From Corticium candelabrum (Eukaryota > Porifera > Homoscleromorpha > Homosclerophorida > Plakinidae): a stretch of DNA of 64,000 bases. Of the stretch, positions 37,872 through 51,112 are shown one piece after another; the stretch's first letter is position 1, and each line of letters begins with the position of its first letter. Below the pieces are notes generated by a model. It was not told the DNA's origin. It did not search any database and saw only the letters and a list, made by a program, of their open reading frames with translations. A program made the translations under genes and the position numbers. Location of the stretch: NCBI RefSeq assembly GCF_963422355.1, contig NC_085086.1, forward strand, positions 1,565,021 through 1,629,020. The letters run 5' to 3'.

Positions 37872-38635
37872 GCTGCTGAAGGTAAAGATGATACTATGAA
37901 CTTACAGACTCTGTTTAATTCTCATACCTAGCTACTTGTGTCGTATTTGTTATGAACAGACAAATGTTGCACTGTTGCCAAACTTCCGCAGTTTAAAGTC
38001 GACAAAGGAGTGCAGTATGGAATAAACGTGTGTGATGATGAAGTCATAACGTATCATAGAAGAAAGAAGAAAGCAGTACTCGATGGATTGCAGATAATCT
38101 AACTAAAATGCAACAGAATAAAAAGAACTTGGGAGCAATACGTAGGAGGTGAGACAGAAAAAAGGAGCTTGATACCTATGCAGTGGTAAAGTGAGCTATA
38201 TTATGAGGGGGAAGGAGATGACTCCTAATCTGAACGATCATACTGGAATAAGCACAAAACGTCTGCATGAGGTGTAAACAGACGTTGTGTAGCATTCTAC
38301 TACATACAAGTTACATGTACTTGACCTGACTTACATGTGCACTGTACTGACTGTATGCATTACCCTAGGCAAGATGTTGACAACCATACAAAACGTTATA
38401 AGTTAACTTATCGAACCTTTTGTCTATCTGTATATATGTTCTGTTCTCTCTAATAATGATTCAGTTGACGCAGACTATAAAAACGTGCAGTTCCAAATAC
38501 TTGGAAGGGATATCAGGGAACATGTCAATTCACATGAATTTCATCTCCGCTGTGAAATCTATGTTCAACAGGAGGATTAAACGTTGCCCGTGCTTTTTCC
38601 ATGAACGACAGATGATGGAACACTCAAACGAGTTA
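37857..38635 (+). pseudogene. Ig-sushi family copy A, truncated pseudogene
   Basis: A remnant of the signal exon (LIRAAE then donor) ends at about 37885. Exon 2 (37960-38148) is exactly as long as its counterpart in copy D (189 nt) and keeps the four cysteines, but has TAA at 38100-38102 where D has a lysine codon. The Ig exon begins at 38465 after a CAG acceptor and meets a stop shortly after VQQED. It is cut off near 38635, where block alpha begins, so the second Ig cysteine and all sushi exons are missing. It cannot make a product. Confidence 0.85.
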
Positions 38636-39250
38636 TTTAGGTGTTACATTTTAGTAGACCTTACATGCTTTGTGAGCGTTATGTTTCTCTTTAGTGTAGT
38701 GCTGAACTGTACTTTCCACTTTCAATTTTCAGTTGCTATAGCAACTGTGCAAATACACTTTGCTTTTTGCTATGCATATGTAGTAGTATACCCAATTGAT
38801 GCCGGATCCTGTGATGTTTGAAATAAATTTTAGTAAAAGAGTTACTGTTTGCCAGTCTTTCTTATCTTTTTAAATTGGTTGACAGCATGCAGGTTCACTA
38901 ACATTAGACAAAGTATTAATATAGATTCTTTGTTTTGTTTGTCGCTCCAAGGTACTGTTATGTAGCCAGATGTTCTTGCTCTTTACTTAGTTTTGCAATG
39001 TAATTGAAACCATCATGGCAACATTTCTAGCAAATGCACAACTCCAGATAGAACACTTTGTTGAGCAAGATAGTAAGACTTGACTTGGTCAATCGGTGGT
39101 CAAGACTTAACTGGCAATTACTCAGTAAATTGTTCCATCAAATTGGCAAATAATTGTGTTTGATATTTGTCAATATAAACTACGCTATTGTGTTTCCAGC
39201 TGGAGGTATATTTTCATCACTTAGAGAATGAATTTAGTTTTAATGACCAA
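38636..39250. repeat. intergenic block alpha, copy 2
   Basis: It matches 2467-3115 and interrupts Ig-sushi copy A on its left. After it come about 100 bp of AT-rich sequence not found in copy 1, and then a long GT tract. Confidence 0.8.
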
Positions 39251-39352
39251 CTAACTGTGACTCATAAATTTAATTAAACCTTGTGGAACTTTTTAAAAAT
39301 TAATTAAGCCTTTATCATTTGAGTAAATCACCCAGTGTGTGTTTGTGTGGTG

Positions 39353-39700
<348 letters not shown>

Positions 39701-40398
39701 GTCTATTTGATAGTCTTTCTTCTGCGAATTGTTAAGTTCACAAAATGGAAATTAGAAAGCTAAAAATCCTCGCCCACTGATAAGTAAAACAATCCGCTTA
39801 GCTAAAACGAGATATGTAATCCCTACTTTATGCAACTAGAAATCGCAAGAATTTATTAGAAATTAGTCGAAAAGATAAGATGATAGTCAATCATTTATTC
39901 GAGAAAATAAGGTAATAGTCAGTTTGCAAACAAGATAAGATGAGCCATAATTGGACTGATATTTTGTCCTGTTTCTGTCAGTCTCTAATAATAGGTCATT
40001 ACGTAATGTTCATGGAGTCCGACCTCGCAGCCGAAAGTGCAGACCACAGAATTGTTTCGAATATTTCATTGTGTTGATGATGCAAGACCTTTGCAAATGC
40101 GAAAATCGAACACCAATGATATGGATAACCCGCTCATGCAGGAATCATCAACCAAGTAATTCGGTAGGCGTATACCATAAAATTTGAGTTTGCAATAGCA
40201 GTTGAATGGCAGAGAAAGCATATATCTAAAATTGCTTCACGTGGAAGGAAGGTGATGTCCCTACAGTGAAATCCGCTTTCACTCACTAACTTTCTATTCG
40301 GAAGTAGTGCGAGCATTAGCGACAACAAATGAATAAAAGAGAGTGTGCTCGGTGCATACCTTCAGACCTATACAGCTTGCATGTGCTGACTTGCAAAC
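39701..40398 (+). promoter_or_regulatory. upstream region of Ig-sushi copy B, conserved with that of copy D
   Basis: Parts of 40015-40398 align with 61475-61788 upstream of copy D, for example CCTCGCAGC..AAGTGCAGA and the region before the start codon. Where copy D has TATAAAAG, copy B has AATAAAAG (about 40333-40340), again about 65 bp before the ATG. The altered TATA box suggests weaker transcription of B. Positions 39720-40010 show nothing recognisable. Confidence 0.5.
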
Positions 40399-42315
40399 AT
40401 GAACTTCCACTTTCTGACTTTTTCACTGATGTGTGGCCTCTTCTTCCAGGCACGTGCTGCTAAAGGTGATGCAAGCAATGGCAGAATGATTTCTAGCTGT
40501 TTGATTGTTACTAGTATTTCTTGTAATTATTTCCAGATGGATGTTGCACCGTTTCTAATCTTTCACAGTTCAAGATGGTCGCCAATTCAAAAGCCAAGAA
40601 GATCAGTCGTCAAGTGTGTGATGATACAGTTGTAATTTATCACAGGAAACAGAGGAAAGACATAGAGGAGCTAGAGATCAAAATGAAATGCAACAGAACG
40701 ACGAGCAAATGTGAGCAATACAAAGGAGGTAAGCACAGTAGATGCAATTTCAATGTATTTTTTCAATGTGTGTGTGCAGCATGATGCCACTCAAAGTCTG
40801 TGTACGTGCACACATCATGCTCACATCACACAGATATGTTGTTGGACCTATTGTACTTGAGCTAGAAGAAAAGAGATGAAAGACTTGAAGGACAAGTCCT
40901 ACAGCATAATCTGTGTGATGTGTGCATGTCTGCGTCATGTGTGCATGTATCTGCATGCGATGTGTGCATGTATGCATGTACACAGACGTTGAATGGCATC
41001 CTACTACATACACAAATTGACCAAACCACTGACAAACACATAACTTATTTAATAACCGATAATTGTGCTATCAAATGTTGTATTAAAACAGAATTTCTTT
41101 GTCTAATTATGTTTTCCTCCAGCTTATTCCACTGTTTCAGATGATGCAGACTACGCGAAAGAACAAATTCAAATACTACACGCACAAGAGACTACCCAAC
41201 GCGTAAATTCACAAGAATTCCATCTCCCCTGTGAAGTCCGCGTTCAGAACGAAGCTCAATCATTGCCACTGCAGTTTAGCTGGATAGTCGAAGAAGACGG
41301 AATAACCAAAGATTTACCGCTCTATATCGACCGAAAGTCAGTACCGCATGGTGTCACAAAATACGCATTGAGGGTTGCCCTGACCAAGTCTGAGTTGGTG
41401 ATCGAGCACGTGGCAGAACGAGATCTCAAGCTGTACTCATGTCGAGTGTCGTTAGGTGGCACGATCAAGCTATCACGAAACGTCACGTTGATCAAAACAA
41501 GCGGTGAGAAAGAAACTACTCTGAAGTGATTGCAGACTGTGCAAACCACCCAGCTGAACACGCCTCTATCTGAAGAATGGTGACGTCACAACGGAGAATA
41601 TTACGCAAATTGTTTGTGCTCTGTCCAGATCTTTCTGGTTCTGAGGGTGGCAGGAAGTCGCTCGCGACTTGTTACCCGTGTTCTTTACAAGTACTCTTGG
41701 GTGGAGACTCTCAACTGCCACAGAGGAGCGGAACATCTTTGCCAATTAGTTTGCATATTTGCGTAACCGAATGCCAATTATGCATATATAACTAACAAGA
41801 TAAAGCGTAAGAGTGCACAAAATGCCTAGAAGGTAAACAAGCAAACGTACTAAATTTTAGTAGCAGATGATGTAACAAGATCTTTTCCCTTTCGCCTCGC
41901 TCTAGCATCAAACCTGCGCGCGATAGGGCTGTGGAACAAGCTAATTTACATAACTTTCATTACATTTTGTCTGTTATTTTTTACAGTTTGTGGAGAACTG
42001 TTCACTCCTTTCGACGGAGAGTTTCGAGAAGAAACGATTGACACACATACAGGAAGTGTAGCGACACCCGTATAATGCGATGGATTTGCTCGTGTGTCTA
42101 CTGACATACAGCACTTAGTGTGTACATTGTGGGGTGAGTGGGCTGCTGTTGACCAAAAGACTAAGCAACTGAAGAAAATTGATTGGGAATTCGAGAAGCG
42201 ATCTGCTATGTGTAAACGTAAGCATTTTTTTATTTTACGAATAGACAATTAGTTAATTATGCTGTTTGGACGAATAGCTAGACAAACAGACAGACAGACA
42301 GACAGGCAGGCAGGC

Positions 42316-42359
<44 letters not shown>

Positions 42360-42415
42360 CAACAAACAGACAGGCGACAAACAAAGAGGCACAAACAGAA
42401 AGAGAAACAAAGAGG

Positions 42416-42459
<44 letters not shown>

Positions 42460-43018
42460 GAGGCACAAACCGAAAGACAAACGAACAAAGAGGCAAACAG
42501 GTAGACAGACAAACAGCAAACAAACAGACAAACAAACAGACCGACCGACCGACCGACAGACTGAGAGACAGGACTCGCAGACACAGACACACAGACACAG
42601 AGACAGACAGACAGACACTGACATGCAGACAGACAGACTGACAAAATACAAGCCTACAGACAGAGATGCAGACGGACAGACAGATAGACAGAGAGACAGA
42701 TAGACAGCCAGCTTGACAGACAGACAAACAAGCAGTCGAGACAGAAAATCGGTATTAATATCAGTAATGACGCCTAAATTTGCTTGTTGGATTTCAGCCA
42801 CTTGCAAACGAGAACCGGTTCTCACAAGTGATGAGTATCCCATTGAAAAGTCAATGTCAAGAGCCTACCTCCACATATTGAAATGAAAGACCAAAACATT
42901 GTGTGGCCAAATACAAACTTCACATACACTTGTCCTGAGAACTATACACTAATTGGGCAGAAGACAAGGATGTGTACTGAGACAGGAAGCTATACAGCAG
43001 AGATTCCAAAATGCAAAG
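40399..43018 (+). pseudogene. Ig-sushi family copy B, secreted Ig protein with disrupted sushi part
   Basis: Exon 1 (40399-40465) encodes a signal peptide of 22 residues, the same length as in copy D. Exon 2 (40537-40728) encodes the small Cys module. Exon 3 (41141-41503) encodes an Ig domain with its Cys, the W of FSWIVEEDG, and LKLYSC. Exon 4 (41987-42217) encodes a sushi domain with TAA at 42073-42075, just before the second sushi cysteine. Exon 5 (42798-43018) encodes another sushi-like domain (TYTCPENYTLIG, RMCTETG, then PKCK), but its frame does not join exon 4 and its first cysteine is lost. Introns are GT-AG and phase 1. It may be dead, or still give a secreted signal-Cys-Ig protein that stops inside the first sushi domain. 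The exon 4 stop could also be a sequencing error. Confidence 0.75.
42280..42740 (+). repeat. (CAGA)n-rich tract in an intron of copy B
   Basis: This is imperfect CAGA/CAAA repeat sequence. It begins about 60 bp after the sushi exon, the same relative place as in copies C and D, so it predates the gene duplications. Confidence 0.9.
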
Positions 43019-43800
43019 GTAATCATTCTCATATTGTTATACTATGAGAATACCCTCATGAATACCATTATACTGGAATAAGCACAAACGTCTGCAGTGT
43101 TCTTACCAGTACCGTCATATTGACGGTTGGAACAAGAAAGGGACGTTTGGGGAGGGAAAACAGCAATTATTGCCAGTTGGGGAAAAATGGAGAGCCTACC
43201 ACACGTAGTACAACCACTCAACTGGATGTAGTAATCGTTATAAAAACATATTGATCCTTCCTCATAAAGCACGCTTGCAGCTACAAATTCTCGAAGTTTT
43301 TTGTATGGATTTTACACATGATTACATTATACTACTAGAAACGTAGCGTATTAGCTAGTTATGGTCAAAAGAAGGATAAACGGTCAGAAGGCGTAGTAGT
43401 AACCCTATACTATTCATTAAATACTATTCATTTCTTAAGTTTGACGTCACAGTAGCTAACGTATATGCACAACCTCCTTTTTTAAAGCTCAGCTCACAAT
43501 CCCAGTTTTAAGTTAATTAAGTCAACTTGTCATTGTAATAATCTAGTGTATTATATGTCTATCTGTGTTATGTTCAGCAAGGTTATGTTCAATGAGGTTT
43601 ATTTGACAAGTCTGGAGTGGCTATTAAATTGAATAGTCTACCAATCATGCAGTAACTAATATGTATGCATAAAACTCTACGTAGTACAACTAGGGAAAGG
43701 TAAAGTAACAATGTGATGTTGTTATCAAATATGTCAACATTAAACATTTGATGTCGTCATTATCTGACGTCATTATATTTGATGACGTGAATTTGACAGT
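43019..43800. other. no gene seen between copies B and C
   Basis: The stretch around 43050-43090 (GGAATAAGCACAAACGTCTGCA) resembles intron sequence of copies A and D (about 38245 and 62218), so this region contains rearranged pieces of the same family. No exon is recognised. Confidence 0.4.
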
Positions 43801-43819
43801 TGGCAAAATATCCTGGCTA

Positions 43820-45637
43820 GAGCACTGCGTCTGCATGAGGTGTAAACAGATGTTGTGCAGCATTCCACTAGGGATGACTTACACTGTACTAACTGCAAGC
43901 ATGACCATATGCAAGCTGCTGACAACCATACGAAACGTTACAAGCTAAATTATCAAACTTATTGTCGTCTGCCTATTCTCTCTTCTATTGATTCGGATGA
44001 CCCACACTATATGTACGTGCAGTTCCACATACTTGGCAGGGGCGTACCGTGGCCATTGGAATTGGGGGGGCTGAAATACCCGAACACTGACACGCCCCTT
44101 TGACAAAAATTGTATTAGTAGCAACAATGCAGACCACAAAGTATTACGTTTACTCGTATACATATATACAGTATGGAGCAGACTAAACAAGCACCTATTT
44201 ACTGAAAAATCATCCTGCGGTTTCCTCTTGCACAGAACTCTTACAAAAAGCTACGTAACGCTAGTTTTCACCTGACAAAATGGGAAACGCCCACAAAAAC
44301 TGGGGGGGCTATAGCCCATTTAGCCCATGCCACGGTACGCGCCTGTACTTGGAAGGGATATCAGGGAACGTGTCAATTCACAAGAATTTCTTCTCAGCTG
44401 TAAAATCTATGTTCAACACGAGGATCAATCAGTGCCCATGCTCTTTTCATGGACGACAGATGAAGATGGAACACTCAAACGGATCCCAGTCTACAATGAC
44501 CGGAATTATGTACCACGTGATGTGGGCAAATACGCTTGGAAGGTGTTCCACACCAAATCTGATCTAAAGCTGTACTCATGTTAAGTGTCGATCGGTAACG
44601 AAGTCAAGTCACAAACGTCACATTGATCAAAAAGAGTACGAACAAGAACATAATTTATTCACTCCGACGAGCTCGGGTGCAACCACTGACCACGCCTCTT
44701 CTTGTTGGTCGAGGTGTTTGGTGTGGGATTAACTTGCTCGCCGGAACAGTTTCTCGTAATTCTTCTCTGTCTAGCTCTTTCAAGTTTACTAGGTTGCAGA
44801 AAATGCGACCTTGCGCCAATTTGTGACTTTGAACCTCTGTTATTAGGGGCGGATTAGATTACCAAATTTTGATGTAGGTGTGACTGCAGTAGTGGGTGAT
44901 CTGTGGAAACACTGTCCAACGCTCCGAGTTGTAATTGCACGCCTTTTTGGTGACTTTTAAAAAAGTTTATTACACTCGCTTAGCAACAAAGTGGCTGCCT
45001 AGAGCAGTTAAAATATAGAGAACGAATGTACAGACATGATAGAATTTTAGGAATAATTGCTCGTGTGCGTGCTCGCAGTTAGTGTTTCTTTACGTCTTCA
45101 GTTGACTTCCTGCTGTGTGTATTTAAATTTTGATTTACAATCAATTATTTAATTAATATTAACATGTTTCTTGAAGCAGGAATTCCTCTCTAGAAAGAGC
45201 TCCATATCACGAACAGTGGTCGAAACACTAGAAAAATTAAGCAAATATATAAAATAAACAAACATGACGAGGATAGCTTTTATTCACTAAATAAATTAGT
45301 TTTCCAGAAAGAAATCTATTTCTTTAAGTTGCTCATGTTTCGTATGTTCTAGTTTTTGTCTAATTCATATGTGACTCTTAGAAATGATTGTCTAACTCTT
45401 CTACAGATTGTGAAAAACTGTCTGTGTCTGATCACGGAAAGATTCATAAAAGAAAGATTGGTACTCATCCGGGGAGTAAGGCAACACCCATGTGTGACGA
45501 TGGATTTAGCCGCGTGTCTTCAGACATTCCGTACTTTCTGTGTACTTTGTGGGGCGAATGGGCTGCTGTTGACCGAGAGACTACGCAGCTGAAGAAAGTT
45601 GACTGGAAGCACGATAAGCGACACATTATGTGTAAAC
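43820..45637 (+). pseudogene. Ig-sushi family copy C, pseudogene with intact sushi exon
   Basis: The region from 43820 matches the intron before the Ig exon of copy D. The Ig exon starts near 44007, but the AG acceptor has changed (ATTCGG instead of ATTCAG). The exon is split by a 309-bp MITE (44037-44345), lacks about 30 nt near 44555, and has a TAA directly after LYSC. The sushi exon at 45407-45637 is 231 nt, intact and very like that of D (four cysteines, TLWGEWAAVD). No signal or Cys-module exon is present. It is a pseudogene as a whole, though its sushi exon could still be used by another transcript. Confidence 0.85.
44037..44345. mobile_element. MITE with 15-17 bp TIRs and TACTTGG target duplication
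   Basis: The left end reads CAGGGGCGTACCGTGGC and the right end is the inverse of CAGGCGCGTACCGTGGC. Both are flanked by the perfect 7-bp direct repeat TACTTGG (44030-44036 and 44346-44352). Copy D shows the uninterrupted target (CATGCTTGGAAGGG). The TIR start resembles hAT ends. A partial relative of this end occurs at about 56831-56872. There is no coding capacity. Confidence 0.88.
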
Positions 45638-45669
45638 GTAAGCTTTTGAATTTTTGTAATTAAAATATT

Positions 45670-45850
45670 CGGACAGACAGAAAAACAGACAAACAGTCAG
45701 ACAGCACGGGCACTCAGGCAGACACAGAAGCGCAGACAGACACAGACAGACAGTCAGACACAGACAGACAAACACATAGACTTACTGACGGACCTGCAGA
45801 CAGACACACTTAAAGACAGACAGACACGGACAGACAAACAGACAGACTGA
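45670..45850 (+). repeat. (CAGA)n-rich tract after the copy C sushi exon
   Basis: This is imperfect CAGA/CACA repeat sequence in the same position relative to the sushi exon as at 42280 and 63873. Confidence 0.9.
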
Positions 45851-45953
45851 CAAAATAAATGTGTGCATTCCTCTACCTGCATGCGTAAATACAAACGTAT
45901 CGACAGACGTGGAGACAGAAAGACAGACAGACATATAATATATTTTCATACAT

Positions 45954-45954
<1 letters not shown>

Positions 45955-46029
<75 letters not shown>

Positions 46030-46030
46030 T

Positions 46031-46103
<73 letters not shown>

Positions 46104-46108
46104 TGTGT
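45955..46108 (+). repeat. (GT)n microsatellite before SINE 1
   Basis: A GT run with two or three TTTG interruptions that leads directly into the tRNA-like head of a SINE. Confidence 0.95.
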
Positions 46109-46500
46109 GGTGCGATAGCTCAGTTCGTTAGAGAGTCATCTTATGGAGTGTTCACATCCGGGACCTTAAAGGTTTGCAAGTTAAAGTCACAGTGATGGCG
46201 AGCTATGGCATAATTTCCTTAAGCAAGAAACTAACACACATTTGATCCTCTCGACTCAGGAGTTTAAATGAGCACCTGTTCATTGACTGGGGTCCTAACG
46301 GCCATCGGCTGTGACGTGACATCAGCCACTGGGGTCCTGGTGAGACTTCGGGTGCTCACACCATAGTTGGCTTCACAAGTCGGTGCTCCTGCGAGTGCCT
46401 GGCCCGGCTCCAGGAGTTTGCTAGCGCAGGCCCAGAGTTTTCTGAGTAGGGTACAGGGCCCAGCTTAACAGCTGGGGGAGTGACCTCTGAGAGGCAGCTC
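46109..46500 (+). mobile_element. tRNA-derived SINE, copy 1
   Basis: The head GTGCGATAGCTCAGTTCGTT matches an RNA polymerase III A box (46116-46127), and GGTTTGCAAGTTAAAG at 46171-46186 is a degenerate B box at tRNA-like spacing. The body (AGTCACAGTGATGG, CAGGAGT.TAAAT, ATTGACTGGGGT) recurs in copy 2 at 46651-47020. The end is near 46500, before the next GT tract. It depends on a LINE for mobility and has no coding capacity. Confidence 0.82.
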
Positions 46501-46523
46501 CTGACATTTAGGATTTTATTTTA

Positions 46524-47020
<497 letters not shown>

Positions 47021-47024
47021 CCGT

Positions 47025-47173
47025 AGGCCCGAATTCTAGAATTTTTGAAAGAGGGGGTTGACCTGGTAGCAGCTATTTATAGCATTACTAATTTTTTTAA
47101 ATAAAATTACTGAACTACGCCTATTCTAAAAGAGGGGGTGGAAACCCCCTGTACCCCATCTGAATCCGGGCCT
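47025..47173. mobile_element. small MITE-like element
   Basis: The ends AGGCCCGAATTC and the inverse of AGGCCCGGATTC match 11 of 12. Inside, GAGGGGGT occurs near both ends (about 47050 and 47134). The size is about 149 bp. No target duplication is clear. Confidence 0.55.
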
Positions 47174-47266
47174 GCTCCGCAACTGACCTTAGAGTTGATG
47201 TAATTCACAAGTGATGTAGAGGGTTTGACATTTGTTCATTTATCCATTTGTGTGGGGGGGTTGCGT

Positions 47267-47765
<499 letters not shown>

Positions 47766-49999
47766 AGTATTATGACATTAATTTGTTATAATTACTTCTA
47801 AATTTATATTTCAATATATTTATAGCAATGTAGTATGGGCTGCACATTGTCTGAAGGTGTTGAGATCAATTGAAAGAAGTCTCTATCATCTGGCTTGTCT
47901 CTGGGCCAAGCTTCCAGGCAATTTCATGAACAGTTATCTGTCGGTTTGTGGTAGCAACTATATATATATATATATATATTAAAATTTTTGAAACTATATT
48001 AAAGGAATCCATGTCATAGCTAAACAAAGCTAACTTATTTACTATCAATTTAGCATTGTACTGCCAAAGCTTACATAACAACTGTTCGTGTAAATTACAT
48101 AAAGTTCTACTAAAAGTCAATCCGTTGAACAGAGATGTTTTCTTCGCAAAGGATTTCAGAACCTTCAGGATGTGCATTGACCACACTTCATGAGTTTCAA
48201 CTATTAGAGGATAGAAAATCTCCCCTGCAGCTGCAACGTTCTCGTTATGTCGAAGATCTTTCTTACATTCCCCAGCTTCAGCAGCCACAGCTGCTTTACT
48301 TGCAGCGTTGATAATGTGAGAAGGGCCGAATGAATTCCTGACCGACACATCAAAATAGGCAGGTTTGCCCTGAGAGAAATCAGGGTGATAAAAATCACCC
48401 GGTCTATCAAAGGACAGAGTCGAGCATCCTTGTTCACGACTGTACCAGCATTTTCCTTCAAGAAACAGTGGTAGATAACATCACATACAGCATCATGGCG
48501 TTTAATTCTCAACGGTCCGCAACCAAGGGCATGGTCGGCATGTTCATCAAGGACATGATTACATGTACATCTGTATGACGTGGGATGACGTGGAAATACA
48601 GTTATTCCTAGACGTAATCGCAAGGCAACAACAAACTCCTGAGGGGACATGACTAGGTCGAGACTGCGGTTAGGAATTGCCCTTGACCAAGCCCCCGAGT
48701 GAGGAGTTGTCACTGCTTCAGTCGTGCTTGATCACGTAGGCTGAGACAGCTTTCTTCAATATTACATTTCGCGTTGTTATCCAAGATCTGCTGGATATCA
48801 TGTTGAGTAGAGACTGTTGTTATACTGTCACTGAAGCCCGGAAGAATACTTGCCAGATGTTGTTGGCATTGAGTTTCACCAGGAATGATCAGGTCAACGC
48901 TTTTTCCAAGTTAGTATGATGGGTCGTCTTCAAAGATTGATATTGGCATTTAATTTTTTAGTAGCCGAAATGACAGTTGACGTGATAAATTGCAGCTTCC
49001 AATAAATGCTGCAGAGGAAGCTCTGCTGGCCTCTCAAAGGCCTACAACACCAAGGCGAATGGGAAGGGTTGCCTGTAGCCATGTCTGGTCCAAAATAGAT
49101 GACGCAGTCAGCGTTTCAAAGCTTTGTCGTAAGCCAGCATCAAACCTGAGCAACTCATCAAAAATATTGAGAGGTGGCACCGTTCTGATAATATGATTCA
49201 TCTTGCATGAACCAAGGCAACTCCTGAGGAGATGTAGTTTCACCTGAGGGTCATCCAACACTAACAACTGAATCTGCTGGTGCAGAATTTTGTCAATCCG
49301 TTTGGATACGGAAATAACAAAATAAGTATCTGATCCGTAAACTGGAGAGCCAAGAAAATCAACACCATTGGAGACCCAAACAGTGCGTTGAATTTCAAGA
49401 TTAATTTCGGAGAAAATCCTGGTCTCCAGAAGCCAGAATATCTCGTATTTGTTCTCATTCACATGTAGGCCAAAGGATGGTCCCCTAGACAGCAAGATAT
49501 GCAGGAGATGAGCTATAGCATGACGAGAGCCCACGAAAGCACGATCGTCAAGGTACCATAACTGAACATTGATACCTTTGGAAGTCCCAATGTCATCTAA
49601 CAGTTCTAGAAGGGCTAGTGAGTAAAGCAAACGGTGCAAGCGGGTCACCCTGCTGTAGTCCAGCGGAGGACTTGATCCAGGCATCACAAACCGGAGAAAA
49701 CCTTCGCCATGGTAGCACCACAGCGACCAATCATAGAGAGAAGGAAAGTCACAGTGCAAGCGTCGCAGGAAGGAAGAGCGATGGCATTCATCGAATGCGT
49801 TAGACATGTCAATTTTCAAACAGCAAAGATTAGGATCAGAACCATGAGTTGTAATATATGACGACAAAGCATGAACAGCTGCGTCCAGACCTCCAGGCAC
49901 CCGACACCAATCTGGCCATATGGTAGGACTACGTCAGGTAATTCTGATTTAACTGCCCAACAGCAAAGACGACTAATAAGACGTCGTAGAACTTTACTG
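47766..49999 (-). mobile_element. 5'-truncated reverse-transcriptase retroelement
   Basis: Copy 1 of the duplication lacks these bases between blocks beta (ending at 3540) and gamma (starting at 3560), so this is an insertion after the duplication. It carries reverse transcriptase at 49900-49034 and a Cys/His C-terminal region at 48713-48204, both on the minus strand. No LTRs are seen. The left end, which is the 3' end of the element, is AT-rich with a TATA repeat. The layout suits a non-LTR element. Confidence 0.75.
48204..49900 (-). pseudogene. reverse transcriptase with Cys/His C-terminal motif, decayed
   Basis: The frame from 49900 shows the first catalytic aspartate in CLKIDMSNAFDECHR, then PSLYDWSLWCYH, and the catalytic YLDD in QLWYLDDRAF, followed by thumb-like sequence to 49034. 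After a gap or frame change the frame 48713-48204 contains CTCNHVLDEHADHALGC and RHDAVCDVIYH. This Cys/His and RHD arrangement is typical of C-terminal parts of several non-LTR retroelement proteins. The conserved GxxQGDP region is altered (the frame reads SRVTRLHRLLYSLALLELLDD), so the enzyme is probably inactive. The clade is not determined. Confidence 0.78.
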
Positions 50000-50184
50000 T
50001 TACTGTTAGCATTGATTACCACTATTTACTTAGATTAGCTTACAAATGACTATACAAGTAACATAATAAATGTTGCCTAATTAAGTTATTAGAGTAATAA
50101 AAGTTTAGAGAAGGTCGCTCTTTTAACTAATTACATCAGCTTAACATTTAATTTCCAGTACATGAAGATATTAACATTATTATG

Positions 50185-50237
<53 letters not shown>

Positions 50238-51112
50238 TACATAACTGATCATGTACAGTTAATTATTTCTAAAACCTGTACCTATGGAGTTTGTTTCTTT
50301 GTCTTCATTTCGTCTCATTTTCCTCAAATTCATTATCTTTATGTATTTTTGAATCTTTTATTGTCCTCTTCAGAGTACCCGTTTAATACATGCACGGATG
50401 CATACAAGTGCATGCGTACTGACAATTCGAGTCCCAGGGTGTAGCGTGGTATCTCCCAAGAAGGATGTGGGCGGGAATGGTCTGGCTACACGAGACTAGG
50501 CAAGACAGAGGGCTCTAGATCCATCATATGACGTCATAAGAATTGTGGCATGTAAGTACGTGTGAGGATCAATACCGTATATACAGCACCCTTTCTTCCA
50601 GTCTGAATCTGTCTCTGATCCTATGGTATCAGTCAATAAGAAACCAATAAATATGAGCGTGTCTGTAATAGTGGGCGAGCTCCGTAGCATCGTGTAGTTT
50701 CCCCCTAGTTCTAGAGGCTACGCTACGCCCCTGTTTCGACCAACATTTGATGTATTTTATGAGTGCCAGAATGTTCGGTGAAGACAAAGCACGGACTTGT
50801 AACTTAGTGGTGTAAATAAAGAGTATATAGTGCATGGTGACCGTATTTAAACTAATAGTTTAACCAAATTTAAACATTTCTAACATGAAACTTTTATTAG
50901 AACATCAGCAAACTGACTTCAGAAACATCAACCAACCCCAAAACCCCATGCAGTTAGTCTATGCAGCAGCATATCTTAAAACGGACTGTTCAACACAAGA
51001 ATAGCGTTCCATTGGCCAGCAGCCAGACTTACTGAAAAGACAACATTCGTACAAATAGCGACAGCAATAAGTTAAATCGTCGATGATTAGGTTTTGTATC
51101 GTCTAGAGTTCC
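50000..51112. repeat. intergenic block gamma, copy 2, with (AT)n at 50187-50233
   Basis: It matches 3560-4788, downstream of the other chitin synthase. An AT dinucleotide run has expanded here where copy 1 has only TATATATAATTATA. No gene is seen. Confidence 0.75.

Noticed and set aside
46109..46200. A functional tRNA gene
   Set aside because: The A and B boxes are present, but no acceptor stem or cloverleaf can be formed and the sequence continues into a repeated SINE body.
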